Below, one piece after another: positions 47,750 to 56,647 of a DNA stretch of 64,000 nucleotides. The position numbers and the translations under genes were made by a program. The notes below the pieces were generated by a model. The model saw only the letters and a program-made list of their open reading frames with translations. It searched no databases and was not told where the DNA came from. Position 1 is the first letter of the stretch. Each line of letters begins with the position of its first letter. This stretch comes from Cellulomonas gilvus ATCC 13127 (GTDB taxonomy: Bacteria > Actinomycetota > Actinomycetes > Actinomycetales > Cellulomonadaceae): positions 2,170,001 to 2,234,000 of the forward strand of contig NC_015671.1 in the NCBI RefSeq assembly GCF_000218545.1, written 5' to 3'.

Positions 47750-48249
47750 TCCTGCTCTCGCCGCGCCGCGTCCATCGCCCGGAACTGCTCGACCGCCTCG
47801 GGGAACCGCTCGTCGAGCAGACCGAAGAACGACAGCGCGGTCGAGACGCCGCACGCGAGGTGCTGGTCGAGCTGCTCGTCCGTCAGACCGGGCTCGTAGT
47901 CCACGGTGTGCTCGGCGTACACGCCCAGGTCGCCGTCCTCGACGCGCACGTACGTCTTGGGGAACAGCTTGTTGATGTTCCACTCGTTGGCGAGCTCGAG
48001 CACCGCCGTGTAGTGCGCGGCCGAGAGCGGGCGCGACCAGCGGCCGCGCACCTGCAGGTGCTCCTGCTCGCTGCCGATCCGCAGGAAGTAGAACAGGTGG
48101 TCGTCCCAGATGCCCCCGATGTCGCCGTCGCCGTCGACCCCGTAGTTGTAGCCGCGCGCGTCGAGGACCGCCTTGATCCGCGCGTCGCTGAGCGGTGCGA
48201 GCCCGCTCGGCTCGGCCGGCAGGGCGTCGGGCTTGTTGAAGAACCCCAT
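47746..48249 (-). CDS. YbjN-domain protein 1
   Basis: A 167-residue protein with the type III secretion chaperone-like YbjN fold: ARGYNYGVDGDGDIGGIWDDH, FYFLRIGSEQEHLQVRGRW, ANEWNINKLFPKTYV and HTVDYEPGLTDEQLDQ. It is the first gene of the operon with HSP90 and the helical-repeat protein. ATG 48249 has a weak GAGGAAG site; ATG 48285 upstream is possible, and a TAAGGT hexamer lies at 48309-48314. Function unknown. Confidence 0.8.
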   Translation of the reverse strand: MGFFNKPDALPAEPSGLAPLSDARIKAVLDARGYNYGVDGDGDIGGIWDDHLFYFLRIGSEQEHLQVRGRWSRPLSAAHYTAVLELANEWNINKLFPKTYVRVEDGDLGVYAEHTVDYEPGLTDEQLDQHLACGVSTALSFFGLLDERFPEAVEQFRAMDAARREQE

Positions 48250-48407
48250 CAGGTCACCGTCTTCCTCGTCGTCGTGCACCGCCATGACCGGCCGGGCGCC
48301 GCAGCGACCTTAGCCGTCCTCGCTCGCAGCCGGGTGTCTCGCCCCGGTCTCGGCGGAAGCGTCCCAGTTCCTGGACGCCGCCCGGGGCATGTGTCAGCGG
48401 GCGCGGG

Positions 48408-48413
48408 TAGGGT
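48408..48413 (+). promoter_or_regulatory. -10 element for leaderless YbjN gene 2
   Basis: TAGGGT followed by 7 nt and the ATG at 48421, with no Shine-Dalgarno. Confidence 0.55.
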
Positions 48414-48420
48414 CCACCTC

Positions 48421-49020
48421 ATGGCAGGGCTTCCCGAACCGCACCGGCCCTGGTGGCGCCGGGCGGGTCGTCGCGCCACCTCGTCGTCGCCCGCCCCGCA
48501 GCGGCCCGAGCCGTCCGACGACGAGCTGCAGGACAGCGTGGCGCGCCTGCTGGCGCGTGAGCTGGGCGCGGTCGAGGTCGCGGGCGACAACCCGACGCCG
48601 CTGTCACCCGCGCGCATCGCGGCGTGGATGGCGCAGAACGACTTCAGCTACTTCATCGACAACGACGGCGACCTGGGCGGCCTGTGGCGCGGCCGCCTGT
48701 TCTACTTCTTCCTGTTCGGCGAGCAGTCCGAGATCCTGCAGGTGCGCGGGCAGTGGCACCGCGAGATCGCGATCGAGCGCCTCGAGGAGGTGCTCGACGT
48801 GTGCAACGAGTGGAACGCCGACCGCATCTGGCCCAAGGCGTACGTGCGGGTGCGGGACAACGGCCGCGTGCACGTCGTCTCGGAGGTCGCGACCGACCTG
48901 GAGCACGGCGCGACCGACGAGCAGCTCTCGCAGCTGCTGTTCTGCGGCCTGTCCACCGGCAGCATGTTCTTCGACGCGCTCGACGAGCTGTACCCCGACC
49001 CGGCCGGGACGGCGCCGTGA
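48421..49020 (+). CDS. YbjN-domain protein 2
   Basis: A 199-residue protein with a basic, Pro/Ser-rich N-terminal 45 residues and a C-terminal YbjN domain: NDFSYFIDNDGDLGGLWRGRL, FYFFLFGEQSEILQVRGQW, CNEWNADRIWPKAYVRV and ATDEQLSQLLFCGLSTGSMFF. It is clearly paralogous to genes 1 and 3. It is transcribed divergently from the HSP90 operon and overlaps gene 3 by 4 nt. Confidence 0.82.
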   Translation: MAGLPEPHRPWWRRAGRRATSSSPAPQRPEPSDDELQDSVARLLARELGAVEVAGDNPTPLSPARIAAWMAQNDFSYFIDNDGDLGGLWRGRLFYFFLFGEQSEILQVRGQWHREIAIERLEEVLDVCNEWNADRIWPKAYVRVRDNGRVHVVSEVATDLEHGATDEQLSQLLFCGLSTGSMFFDALDELYPDPAGTAP

Positions 49021-49538
49021 ACGGCCCCGGGTGGCTGCTGCGGGCGCTGGGCGGACTGCCCACGCCCGCCAAGCGCGCGCCCTCGGACGATCAGGTGCCG
49101 CGTCCCGTCACACGTGACCGCGTGGGCGACTACCTCCTGGCGCGGGGCTACCGGTTCGTGGTGGACGACGACGGCGACCTCACGGGGACCTGGGACGGCA
49201 GCCGCTTCTGGTTCCTGCTGCTGGGCGAGAACGCCGAGATCATCCAGATCCGGGGCCGCTGGCACCGCCAGCTGCCGCTCGAGCAGCGCGCCGCGGTCTC
49301 GCTCGCGCTCAACGACTGGAACCGCGAGCGCATCTGGCCCAAGGCGTACCTCCGCGAGGAGGAGGGCATGCTCGCGCTGTACAGCGAGGTCTCCGCGGAC
49401 CTCGAGCCGGGGGCCACGGACAACCAGCTCGAGCAGATCCTCGCGTGCGGGCTCGGCACGGGTGTGCAGCTGTTCGCCGCGCTGGAGTCGACGCTGCCCG
49501 CCGGGGGCGGCCCCCCGCCGGACGTCCCGGACAACTGA
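49017..49538 (+). CDS. YbjN-domain protein 3
   Basis: A 173-residue protein, the third YbjN paralogue. Matching segments are YRFVVDDDGDLTGTWDGSRF, WFLLLGENAEIIQIRGRWHR, LNDWNRERIWPKAYLREE and ATDNQLEQILACGLGTGVQLF. GTG 49017 overlaps the stop of gene 2 as GTGA. The end is followed by a perfect palindrome serving as terminator. Confidence 0.82.
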   Translation: MNGPGWLLRALGGLPTPAKRAPSDDQVPRPVTRDRVGDYLLARGYRFVVDDDGDLTGTWDGSRFWFLLLGENAEIIQIRGRWHRQLPLEQRAAVSLALNDWNRERIWPKAYLREEEGMLALYSEVSADLEPGATDNQLEQILACGLGTGVQLFAALESTLPAGGGPPPDVPDN

Positions 49539-49543
49539 CGGGC

Positions 49544-49577
49544 CACGGCGTGGGGCGTCCGGACGCCCCACGCCGTG
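49544..49577. terminator. 34-bp perfect palindrome between convergent genes
   Basis: CACGGCGTGGGGCGTCC is followed immediately by its exact reverse complement. With no loop, a few central pairs must open. It lies between YbjN gene 3 and the secreted hydrolase. Confidence 0.85.
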
Positions 49578-49588
49578 ATCCTGCACCA

Positions 49589-52339
49589 TCAGGGTGCGGT
49601 GACCGTCCCCGTGAGCGGGATGCTGCCCGGCTCGAACGGCTCGGTGACCACCTGGAGCGCGACCGCGCGCGTGCCGCTGAACGACACGTCACGACGCACC
49701 GGGATCTCGAGCAGCGCGCTCGTCGCGTACGGCGGGATCGTCACCATGAGCTCGAGGCCCGCCTCCGACAGCGTCGCCTCGGGCCGACCTACGACGCCCA
49801 CCGACGTCAGCCACCCCGTGGGCAGGTCGCCGAGCGTCAGCTCGCCCCCACCTGGCGCGGTCGCGCGCACCTGCAGGTAGATCTCCTGCGCCGAGGGTTC
49901 GGTGAGCCGCAAACGCCAGCTGAGGTTCTCACCGGGCACCGCGGCAGCGGCGGCGTCGTCGACCGACAGCTCCGGACGCGGCGTGCGCGAGAGCGTGCGC
50001 ACGGCACCCGCGTACGAGTCGACGACCGCGTTGCGCTCGGCCCGGACCGCGAGCTGGTAGCCGAGGAACGGGCTGTCGGGGTCGGCGTACCCGTCGTCGC
50101 CCGAGAAGCGGATCGGGATCCGCACGGAGTCCTGCCCGGGCCGGATCACCACCTCGCGGACCTCGGGCAGCGCGCTGCGGCCGGACTGGTCGATCACGAC
50201 GACCTGCACCCGCGACGACTCGGTGCGCGTCCCGGCGACGGGGATCACCACGTAGCCGGTCTGCGTGCCGTCCGTGGTCGCGCGGAGCACGGTCGACTCG
50301 GGGACGTCCAGACGCGCGACCGTCCGGACGCTCGCGGTCGACGTCGCGAGGCCGCTCGACGCGGCGCTCGCGTCGAGCAGGTACACCGTCCCGCGTGGGC
50401 TCAGCGCGCGGAGCGTCACCGAGGCGATCGCGCTCCGGTCGAGCCCTGCCGGGAACGGGACGCGGACGTTCTGCGCCCACAGGTGGCCCGCCATGGTCAG
50501 CGGCAGGACGCCCGCCTGCCGCACCGGGGCCGAGGCCAGACGCCGCCCCGCGTCGTCCCGGAACACGACCTCGACGCGCGGCGTGCCCTGCTGCGGCGGT
50601 GCGATCAGCCGCAGGTCCAGGTAGCGCCGCGACGTCAGGTCGGCGTCCGCGACGCCGATCCGCGCCGTGGCCCCCGCCGACGTCCAGCGCAGCCGGTAGA
50701 GCTGCACGTCCTCCGACAGCCACGACTGCGCCTGCGGCGACCAGTGGGGTGAGCCGTGGTCCCGTCCGCACCGGTTCGCGGCCGTGCCACCCGTGCCGAG
50801 GCACAGCGTCGAGGTCATGTCCCCCGACGCGGTGACCTTGCCGACCTCGCCCGGCACGACGAGCGCCGTGCGGCGCCCCCCGACCGCGTGCGAGAGCACG
50901 ACCGCCGGACCCGCGGACGCGGCGCGGACGGGCGTGCCGTCCAGCAGCGGGAGCGCGGACGTGCTCGTCGTGAGGTAGGTCCGGGCGGCGGCGGCGACGT
51001 ACGTGGCGCCCACCGACCGCTGCTGGGCCGCGGTGAGGCGCTGCGGCGCGGACGTGCCGCACACCTTGTCGCTCGGCTCGTACCAGTCGTCCCACGCCGG
51101 TGCGGCCGCGACACCCGGGGTCCACTCGGAGTTGAAGTAGTTGTGGTTCGCGCCCATCACCAGGACCGCCGACCGCGTCGCGCGGTCGCCCGCCGTCGCG
51201 CGGGAGGCCTGGTCCACGTACATCTGGCCCTGCAGGTCGGAGACGTCGCCGTCGCAGTAAGGCAGCAGGGTGGTCGTCGGCACGCCCACCGCGACCTGCT
51301 GGCCGAAGTCGGTCGGTGCGACGAGCACCTGGCCCACGATGCGGAACCGGTCGGACGCCTGCGCCTGGATCGCGGCGCGCTGCACGCCCTCACCACCGCG
51401 CGAGTGGCCGACGGTCATGACCTTGCGCAGCGCCAGCCGGTCCTTGAGCGTGGTGCGCTTCGCGGGGCCCGCGCCGGTCCCGGCGTCCCAGTCCGCGAGG
51501 ACGTCCAGGTGCGCACGCACGAGCTTCGCACGGGCGTCGGCGCCCGCGTCGAGCAGGTCGCCGTCCTGACCGTTGATGCCGTTCGCGGCCACCGAGACCG
51601 TGACGTAGCCCTGGCTCGCGAGCAGCTTCTGCGTCTGCGTGTACCCGCGGTGGCTCGGGATGGGGCGCAGTGCCGGCGGGCACGGCCAGTCGATCGACAG
51701 CTCCTCGCCGCCGGGCGCGTAGCACGTGGTGTGCCGCCCGTGCAGGAAGAGCACCACGGGTCGGCGGCCGGTGGCGCCGACGGGCGCGACGACCTGCCCC
51801 ACCATCTCGACCTTGGCCGGCAGCCCGTCGAGCCGGATGGACGGCAGCCGGTAGGACCACGTGGTGGTGGCGTACGTGCCCGCGCGGCCCGGGTCCTGCG
51901 GCAGGAGCGCCGTGACCGGTGGCACCCGCGGGCTGGTCGCGGCGGGGGCCTCAGCCCCCGTGCCCGGTCCGGCCAGGACGCGCCCGCCGAGCGTCACCTG
52001 GACGTCGGCACGCGCGACGTCGGTGCGGCCCGGGACCCGGAGCACGTACGCCGCGCCGACGCTCGTCGGGACACCCAGCAGGCCGTCCTGCGTGCGGAAC
52101 TCGACGCGCGCGTCCCCGTACGCCCGCAGGTCGCGCGGCGACCAGCTGATCGTGCTGCCCTCGTCGTCCGTGGCGACGCGGACGTCGCCCGGTGACGTGA
52201 CAGCGGCCGCGACGTCGCCCGTGCCGCTCGTCGACGTCCCCGCGGGGTCGTCCTGCGCGGAGGCGGGCCATGCGGCCCCCCACGCGAGCCCGCCCGCGAG
52301 CACCGCGACGAGCGCGGTCCGTCCTGTCCATGCACGCAT
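49589..52339 (-). CDS. Large secreted alpha/beta-hydrolase-like protein
   Basis: A 916-residue exported protein. A signal peptide (MRAWTGRTALVAVLAGGLA to SAQ, about 1-29) precedes a Thr/Ser/Gly-rich linker. An alpha/beta-hydrolase domain (about 170-490) has VVLFLHGRHTTCYAPGG, then Ser313 in TVGHSRGGEGVQR. The rest has several beta-rich segments, including one like a Calx-beta repeat (GQDSVRIPIRFSGDDGYADP). The domain set does not match a family I know, so substrate and function are open. ATG 52339 follows AGGGGAGCACGC. Confidence 0.8.
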   Translation of the reverse strand: MRAWTGRTALVAVLAGGLAWGAAWPASAQDDPAGTSTSGTGDVAAAVTSPGDVRVATDDEGSTISWSPRDLRAYGDARVEFRTQDGLLGVPTSVGAAYVLRVPGRTDVARADVQVTLGGRVLAGPGTGAEAPAATSPRVPPVTALLPQDPGRAGTYATTTWSYRLPSIRLDGLPAKVEMVGQVVAPVGATGRRPVVLFLHGRHTTCYAPGGEELSIDWPCPPALRPIPSHRGYTQTQKLLASQGYVTVSVAANGINGQDGDLLDAGADARAKLVRAHLDVLADWDAGTGAGPAKRTTLKDRLALRKVMTVGHSRGGEGVQRAAIQAQASDRFRIVGQVLVAPTDFGQQVAVGVPTTTLLPYCDGDVSDLQGQMYVDQASRATAGDRATRSAVLVMGANHNYFNSEWTPGVAAAPAWDDWYEPSDKVCGTSAPQRLTAAQQRSVGATYVAAAARTYLTTSTSALPLLDGTPVRAASAGPAVVLSHAVGGRRTALVVPGEVGKVTASGDMTSTLCLGTGGTAANRCGRDHGSPHWSPQAQSWLSEDVQLYRLRWTSAGATARIGVADADLTSRRYLDLRLIAPPQQGTPRVEVVFRDDAGRRLASAPVRQAGVLPLTMAGHLWAQNVRVPFPAGLDRSAIASVTLRALSPRGTVYLLDASAASSGLATSTASVRTVARLDVPESTVLRATTDGTQTGYVVIPVAGTRTESSRVQVVVIDQSGRSALPEVREVVIRPGQDSVRIPIRFSGDDGYADPDSPFLGYQLAVRAERNAVVDSYAGAVRTLSRTPRPELSVDDAAAAAVPGENLSWRLRLTEPSAQEIYLQVRATAPGGGELTLGDLPTGWLTSVGVVGRPEATLSEAGLELMVTIPPYATSALLEIPVRRDVSFSGTRAVALQVVTEPFEPGSIPLTGTVTAP

Positions 52340-52454
52340 GCGTGCTCCCCTGTTCGCACGGCCGCGACGGCGCGGCTCCCGGTCACGACCAGACGCCGCG
52401 ACGCGTTCGACCCTAGCGGCCCGCTCCGGCACCGCGGGCGGGTTTCCCCGCTGG

Positions 52455-54014
52455 TCAGCGTGTCGCGAGGACCGGGATGCCGAGGCTCACGGGACCCGCG
52501 GGCGCGGTGCCGCAGCCGTCGCCGTGCGCATGCGCGTCGTCGCCCGCCTGCCGTGCCTGCCATGCCTGCGACGCGCGTGTGCTGCGCACCTCGAACGTCC
52601 CGCCGAGCGCACCCGAGTCCGCGACCAGGTGGTGCGGTGCGGCCTGCGTGACCTCGACCGTCACCATGTCCCCCGGTCGCGGCGGCTGGGCCCAGCCGTC
52701 CGGCAGCGCGAGGTGCACGAGCCGGTTGTCGGGCGCACGCCCGGACAGCCGGCGCGTCTCGGCGTCCTTGCGGCCGTCCCCGTGCGAGACGAGCACCTCG
52801 ATGCGACGGCCGACCTGCGCCTGGTTCTCCTCGAGCGAGATGCGCTCCTGGAGGGCGACGAGCCGCTCGTACCGCTCCTGGACCACGGCCTTGGGCAGCT
52901 GGCCGGGCAGGTCGGCGGCGGGCGTGCCCGGGCGCGGCGAGTACTGGAACGTGAACGCGGACGCGAACCGCGACGCCTCGACCACCTCGAGCGTCGCGGC
53001 GAAGTCCTCCTCGGTCTCGCCCGGGAAGCCGACGATGATGTCCGACGTGATCGCGGCGTGCGGGATCGCGTCCCGGACGCGGTCCAGGATCCCGAGGAAC
53101 CGCTCGGCGCGGTAGGACCGGCGCATCGCGCGCAGCACCCGGTCAGAACCGGACTGCAACGGCATGTGCAGCTGCGGCATCACGGTCGGCGTCGCGGCCA
53201 TCGCGGCGATCACGTCGTCGGTGAACGCCGCGGGGTGCGGCGACGTGAACCGCACGCGCTCGAGCCCGTCGACCGCACCGACCGCACGCAGCAGCTTGGC
53301 GAACGCGCCCCGGTCACCGAAGCCGACGCCGTAGGAGTTGACGTTCTGTCCCAGCAGCGTCACCTCGATCGCACCCGTCGCGACGAGGGCCTCGACCTCG
53401 GCGAGCACCTCGCCCGGCCGCCGGTCGCGCTCCTTGCCGCGCAGGTGCGGCACGATGCAGAACGTGCACGTGTTGTTGCAGCCCACGCTGATGGACACCC
53501 AGCCCGCGTAGGCGGACTCACGCCGGGTCGGCAGCGTCGAGGGGAAGACCTTGAGCGACTCCTCGATCTCGACCTGGGCCGCCGCGTTGTGGCGTGCGCG
53601 CTCGAGCAGCGCGGGCAGCACGTCGAGGTTGTGCGTCCCGAACACCACGTCGACCCACGGCGCCCGCTCGACGATGCCCGAGCGGTCCTTCTGGGCCAGG
53701 CACCCGCCCACCGCGATCTGCATGCCGCCGGGCCTGCTCCGCTTGGTGCCCGCGAGCCTGCCCAGGTTGCCGTACAGCTTGTCCGCGGCGTTCTCGCGCA
53801 CCGCGCACGTGTTGATCACGATGACGTCGGCGTCCTCGGCCGCGGCCTGCTCGGGGCTCGCCGCGACGTAGCCGGCCGCCTCGAGCATGCCGGCCATGTG
53901 CTCCGAGTCGTGCACGTTCATCTGGCACCCGAGCGTCTTGACGAGGTACGTCCGTCGGGGCGTCTGCGGGGTCGACGCGGTCGTGCTGGCGTCGGTCAGG
54001 GTCGTGGACATCAC
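52455..54014 (-). CDS. miaB: MiaB, tRNA-2-methylthio-N6-dimethylallyladenosine synthase
   Basis: A 519-residue radical-SAM methylthiotransferase acting after MiaA on A37 of tRNA. The N-terminal domain has [16 protein letters not shown] with further cysteines in NTCAVRENA and VGGCLAQ (second 4Fe-4S cluster). The radical-SAM motif is [20 protein letters not shown] domain follows. The C-terminal tail (about 475-519) is Ala/Gly/His-rich. A TACCCT hexamer lies 5 nt before GTG 54014 (8 nt before an ATG at 54011), suggesting leaderless transcription. Confidence 0.95.
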   Translation of the reverse strand: MMSTTLTDASTTASTPQTPRRTYLVKTLGCQMNVHDSEHMAGMLEAAGYVAASPEQAAAEDADVIVINTCAVRENAADKLYGNLGRLAGTKRSRPGGMQIAVGGCLAQKDRSGIVERAPWVDVVFGTHNLDVLPALLERARHNAAAQVEIEESLKVFPSTLPTRRESAYAGWVSISVGCNNTCTFCIVPHLRGKERDRRPGEVLAEVEALVATGAIEVTLLGQNVNSYGVGFGDRGAFAKLLRAVGAVDGLERVRFTSPHPAAFTDDVIAAMAATPTVMPQLHMPLQSGSDRVLRAMRRSYRAERFLGILDRVRDAIPHAAITSDIIVGFPGETEEDFAATLEVVEASRFASAFTFQYSPRPGTPAADLPGQLPKAVVQERYERLVALQERISLEENQAQVGRRIEVLVSHGDGRKDAETRRLSGRAPDNRLVHLALPDGWAQPPRPGDMVTVEVTQAAPHHLVADSGALGGTFEVRSTRASQAWQARQAGDDAHAHGDGCGTAPAGPVSLGIPVLATR

Positions 54015-54136
54015 CGTCCAGGGTAGGCCCGGCCCGGGTGTGCGACGTCACCCGCCGCGGGGCTCTCGCCCGCCCCGGAGCCGGTCCGCCTCGGCCGCCT
54101 CGCACCGCAGTGGATGCGAGGTCGGACATTTCACCC

Positions 54137-54142
54137 TACGTT
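54137..54142 (+). promoter_or_regulatory. -10 element for leaderless gluA
   Basis: TACGTT followed by 6 nt and the ATG at 54149; no ribosome site. Confidence 0.55.
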
Positions 54143-54148
54143 CGTCGG

Positions 54149-54943
54149 ATGGTGGACGCGGCGACGGCACGGCACCCCGGGGGCCCGGCGGAGCAGACGA
54201 GGACGGGCACGCCCCTCGTCGAGCTCAGGGGCGTCGACAAGCACTTCGGCGACCTGCACGTCCTGCGGTCGATCGACCTGACGGTGGACCGCGGCGAGGT
54301 CGTCGTCATCATCGGCCCGTCCGGCAGCGGCAAGTCGACGCTCTGCCGCACGATCAACCGCCTCGAGACGTTCGACCACGGCACGATCCGCATCGACGGC
54401 CGGGAGCTGCCCGACGAGGGGCGCGAGCTCGCGCGGCTGCGCGCCGAGGTCGGCATGGTGTTCCAGTCGTTCAACCTGTTCGCGCACAAGACCGTGCTGG
54501 AGAACGTCACGCTCGGACCCGTCAAGGCCAAGGGCGTCAAGAAGGCCGTGGCCCGCGCCCGTGCGGTCGAGCTGCTCGAGCGCGTCGGCGTCGCGAACCA
54601 GGCGGACAAGCTGCCCGCACAGCTGTCCGGAGGTCAGCAGCAGCGCGTGGCGATCGCGCGTGCACTGGCCATGGACCCCAAGGTCATGCTGTTCGACGAG
54701 CCGACGTCCGCGCTCGACCCGGAGATGATCAACGAGGTCCTCGACGTCATGGTCGGCCTCGCACGCGACGGCATGACGATGCTCGTGGTCACGCACGAGA
54801 TGGGCTTCGCGCGCCGCGCGGCCAACCGCGTCGTCTTCATGGACGCGGGCGAGATCGTCGAGGAGGCCGATCCCGAGACCTTCTTCACCGCGCCGACGAG
54901 CGCGCGCGCCCGCGACTTCCTGTCCAAGATCCTCACCCACTGA
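54149..54943 (+). CDS. gluA: GluA, glutamate/polar amino acid ABC transporter ATPase
   Basis: A 264-residue ABC ATPase. Walker A is [12 protein letters not shown], the Q-loop [13 protein letters not shown], the signature [15 protein letters not shown], and Walker [14 protein letters not shown]. The pattern fits polar amino acid importers, and the gene order ATPase-binding protein-two permeases is that of gluABCD. An in-frame ATG at 54038 lies in the region divergent to miaB and is not preferred. Confidence 0.93.
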   Translation: MVDAATARHPGGPAEQTRTGTPLVELRGVDKHFGDLHVLRSIDLTVDRGEVVVIIGPSGSGKSTLCRTINRLETFDHGTIRIDGRELPDEGRELARLRAEVGMVFQSFNLFAHKTVLENVTLGPVKAKGVKKAVARARAVELLERVGVANQADKLPAQLSGGQQQRVAIARALAMDPKVMLFDEPTSALDPEMINEVLDVMVGLARDGMTMLVVTHEMGFARRAANRVVFMDAGEIVEEADPETFFTAPTSARARDFLSKILTH

Positions 54944-55009
54944 CCCGACCCGGCCCGACCCGACCGCTCCCGCACGACACCCGCGACACCCGACACGAAG
55001 GGACTGCTC

Positions 55010-55858
55010 ATGCGCACGAGACACCGGACCAGGACGCTCACCGCACTGACGCTCGCCGGAGCGCTCGCGCTCGCCGCGTGCTCGTCGGACTCCCCCGACG
55101 ACGACGACGCGACCGGAGGCACCGGCGGCGACACCATCCGGATCGGCATCAAGTTCGACCAGCCCGGCCTCGGGTTCAAGGACGGCGACACCTACACCGG
55201 CTTCGACGTCGCGGTCGCGACGTACGTCGCGGACAAGCTCGGGTTCAGCGAGGACCAGATCGAGTTCGTCGAGTCCCCGTCCGCGCAGCGCGAGACCATG
55301 CTGCAGAACGGCCAGGTCGACATGATCTTCGCGACCTACTCGATCACCGACGAGCGCAAGGAGGTCGTGTCCTTCGCGGGGCCGTACTTCGTCGCCGGTC
55401 AGGACCTGCTGGTCGCGGCGGACGACAGCTCGATCAGCGGCCCCGAGGACCTCGAGGGCAAGAACCTGTGCTCCGTCACCGGCTCGACCTCGGCGCAGCG
55501 CATCAAGGACGAGTACGCCGCCGGGACCCAGCTCCTCGAGCAGCCGGGCTACAGCGAGTGCGTGACCGCGCTCACGGCCGGCACGGTGGACGCCGTGACG
55601 ACCGACGACATCATCCTCGCCGGGCTCGCGTCGATCGCCGCGAACGAGGGCAAGGTCAAGGTCGTCGGCAACCCGTTCTCCGAGGAGAACTACGGCGTCG
55701 GCCTGCCCAAGGACTCCGACCGGTGCCAGGCCGTGACCGACGCGATCTCCGCGATGATCGAGGACGGGTCCTGGCAGAGCGCGCTCGACGAGAACGTGGG
55801 CGCCTCCGGGTACGTGCCCTCCGACGCGAACCCGCCGACGCCCGCGGCCTGCGGCTGA
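55010..55858 (+). CDS. gluB: GluB, solute-binding lipoprotein
   Basis: A 282-residue extracytoplasmic binding protein. The lipoprotein signal ends LAGALALAACSSDS, with Cys24 the likely lipidation site. IRIGIKFDQPGLGFKDG, TYTGFDVAVATYVADKLGF and NGQVDMIFATYSITDERKEV are typical of glutamate-binding family 3 proteins. ATG 55010 follows GAAGGGACTGC. A strong hairpin follows the gene. Confidence 0.93.
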   Translation: MRTRHRTRTLTALTLAGALALAACSSDSPDDDDATGGTGGDTIRIGIKFDQPGLGFKDGDTYTGFDVAVATYVADKLGFSEDQIEFVESPSAQRETMLQNGQVDMIFATYSITDERKEVVSFAGPYFVAGQDLLVAADDSSISGPEDLEGKNLCSVTGSTSAQRIKDEYAAGTQLLEQPGYSECVTALTAGTVDAVTTDDIILAGLASIAANEGKVKVVGNPFSEENYGVGLPKDSDRCQAVTDAISAMIEDGSWQSALDENVGASGYVPSDANPPTPAACG

Positions 55859-55864
55859 CGCCTC

Positions 55865-55902
55865 CCCCGTGGTGCGCGCGCCGCCGCGCGCGCACCACGG
55901 GG
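55865..55902 (+). terminator. Partial terminator/stabiliser hairpin between gluB and gluC
   Basis: CCCCGTGGTGCGCGCG pairs perfectly over 16 bp with CGCGCGCACCACGGGG around a 6-nt loop. Lying between binding protein and permeases, it may lower permease expression relative to the binding protein. Confidence 0.7.
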
Positions 55903-55972
55903 CTGCTGCACCCAGCACCCGCGCCGGGCGGGACCCGACCCCGCGCGTCCCCACCAGACGGAAGGAGAGCCC

Positions 55973-56647
55973 GTGGACGACCTGACGTCGCTGTTCCGTG
56001 AGTTCGACGTGCTCGGCGCGTTCTGGGTGAACCTGCAGCTGACGTTCTGGGCGGCGATCTTCGCGCTGGTCATCGGGACGGTGCTCGCGCTCATGCGCAT
56101 CTCCCCCGTGCCGAGCCTGCGGTTCGCGGGCACCACCTACGTCACGTTGCTCCGCAACACCCCGCTGACCGTCATCATCGTCTTCTGCGTGCTCGGGCTG
56201 TGGGGGCAGCTCGGCATCACGCTGTCCGGCGACTTCCAGCAGAACTTCTTCTGGCTCGCCGTGCTCGGCCTGACGGTCTACCACGCGGCGTTCGTGTGCG
56301 AGGCGCTGCGCTCGGGCGTCAACACCGTCCCGGTGGGTCAGGCCGAGGCCGCTCGCGCGATCGGGCTGGGGTTCGCGGCGAGCGCGCGGCTGGTCATCCT
56401 GCCCCAGGCGTTCCGGGGGGCCGTCGCCCCGCTCGGCAACGTGCTCATCGCGCTCACCAAGAACTCGACCGTCGCGGCCGCCGGGTCGGTCGTCGAGACG
56501 TCCAGCCTCATGCGCACCATGATCGAGGCCCGGGGCGACGTGACCGTCCTCGTGTTCCTCGTGTTCGCCGTCGGGTTCGTCCTGATCGTGGTGCCGATCG
56601 GGCTCGTGACCACCGCCCTGTCCCGGCGCTGGGCGGTGGCCCGGTGA
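55973..56647 (+). CDS. gluC: GluC, amino acid ABC transporter permease
   Basis: A 224-residue permease with about five helices. TYVTLLRNTPLTVIIVFCVLG and RSGVNTVPVGQAEAARAIGLGF (the EAA loop that contacts the ATPase) are characteristic. GTG 55973 follows AAGGAGAGC. The stop overlaps the start of gluD. Confidence 0.92.
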   Translation: MDDLTSLFREFDVLGAFWVNLQLTFWAAIFALVIGTVLALMRISPVPSLRFAGTTYVTLLRNTPLTVIIVFCVLGLWGQLGITLSGDFQQNFFWLAVLGLTVYHAAFVCEALRSGVNTVPVGQAEAARAIGLGFAASARLVILPQAFRGAVAPLGNVLIALTKNSTVAAAGSVVETSSLMRTMIEARGDVTVLVFLVFAVGFVLIVVPIGLVTTALSRRWAVAR

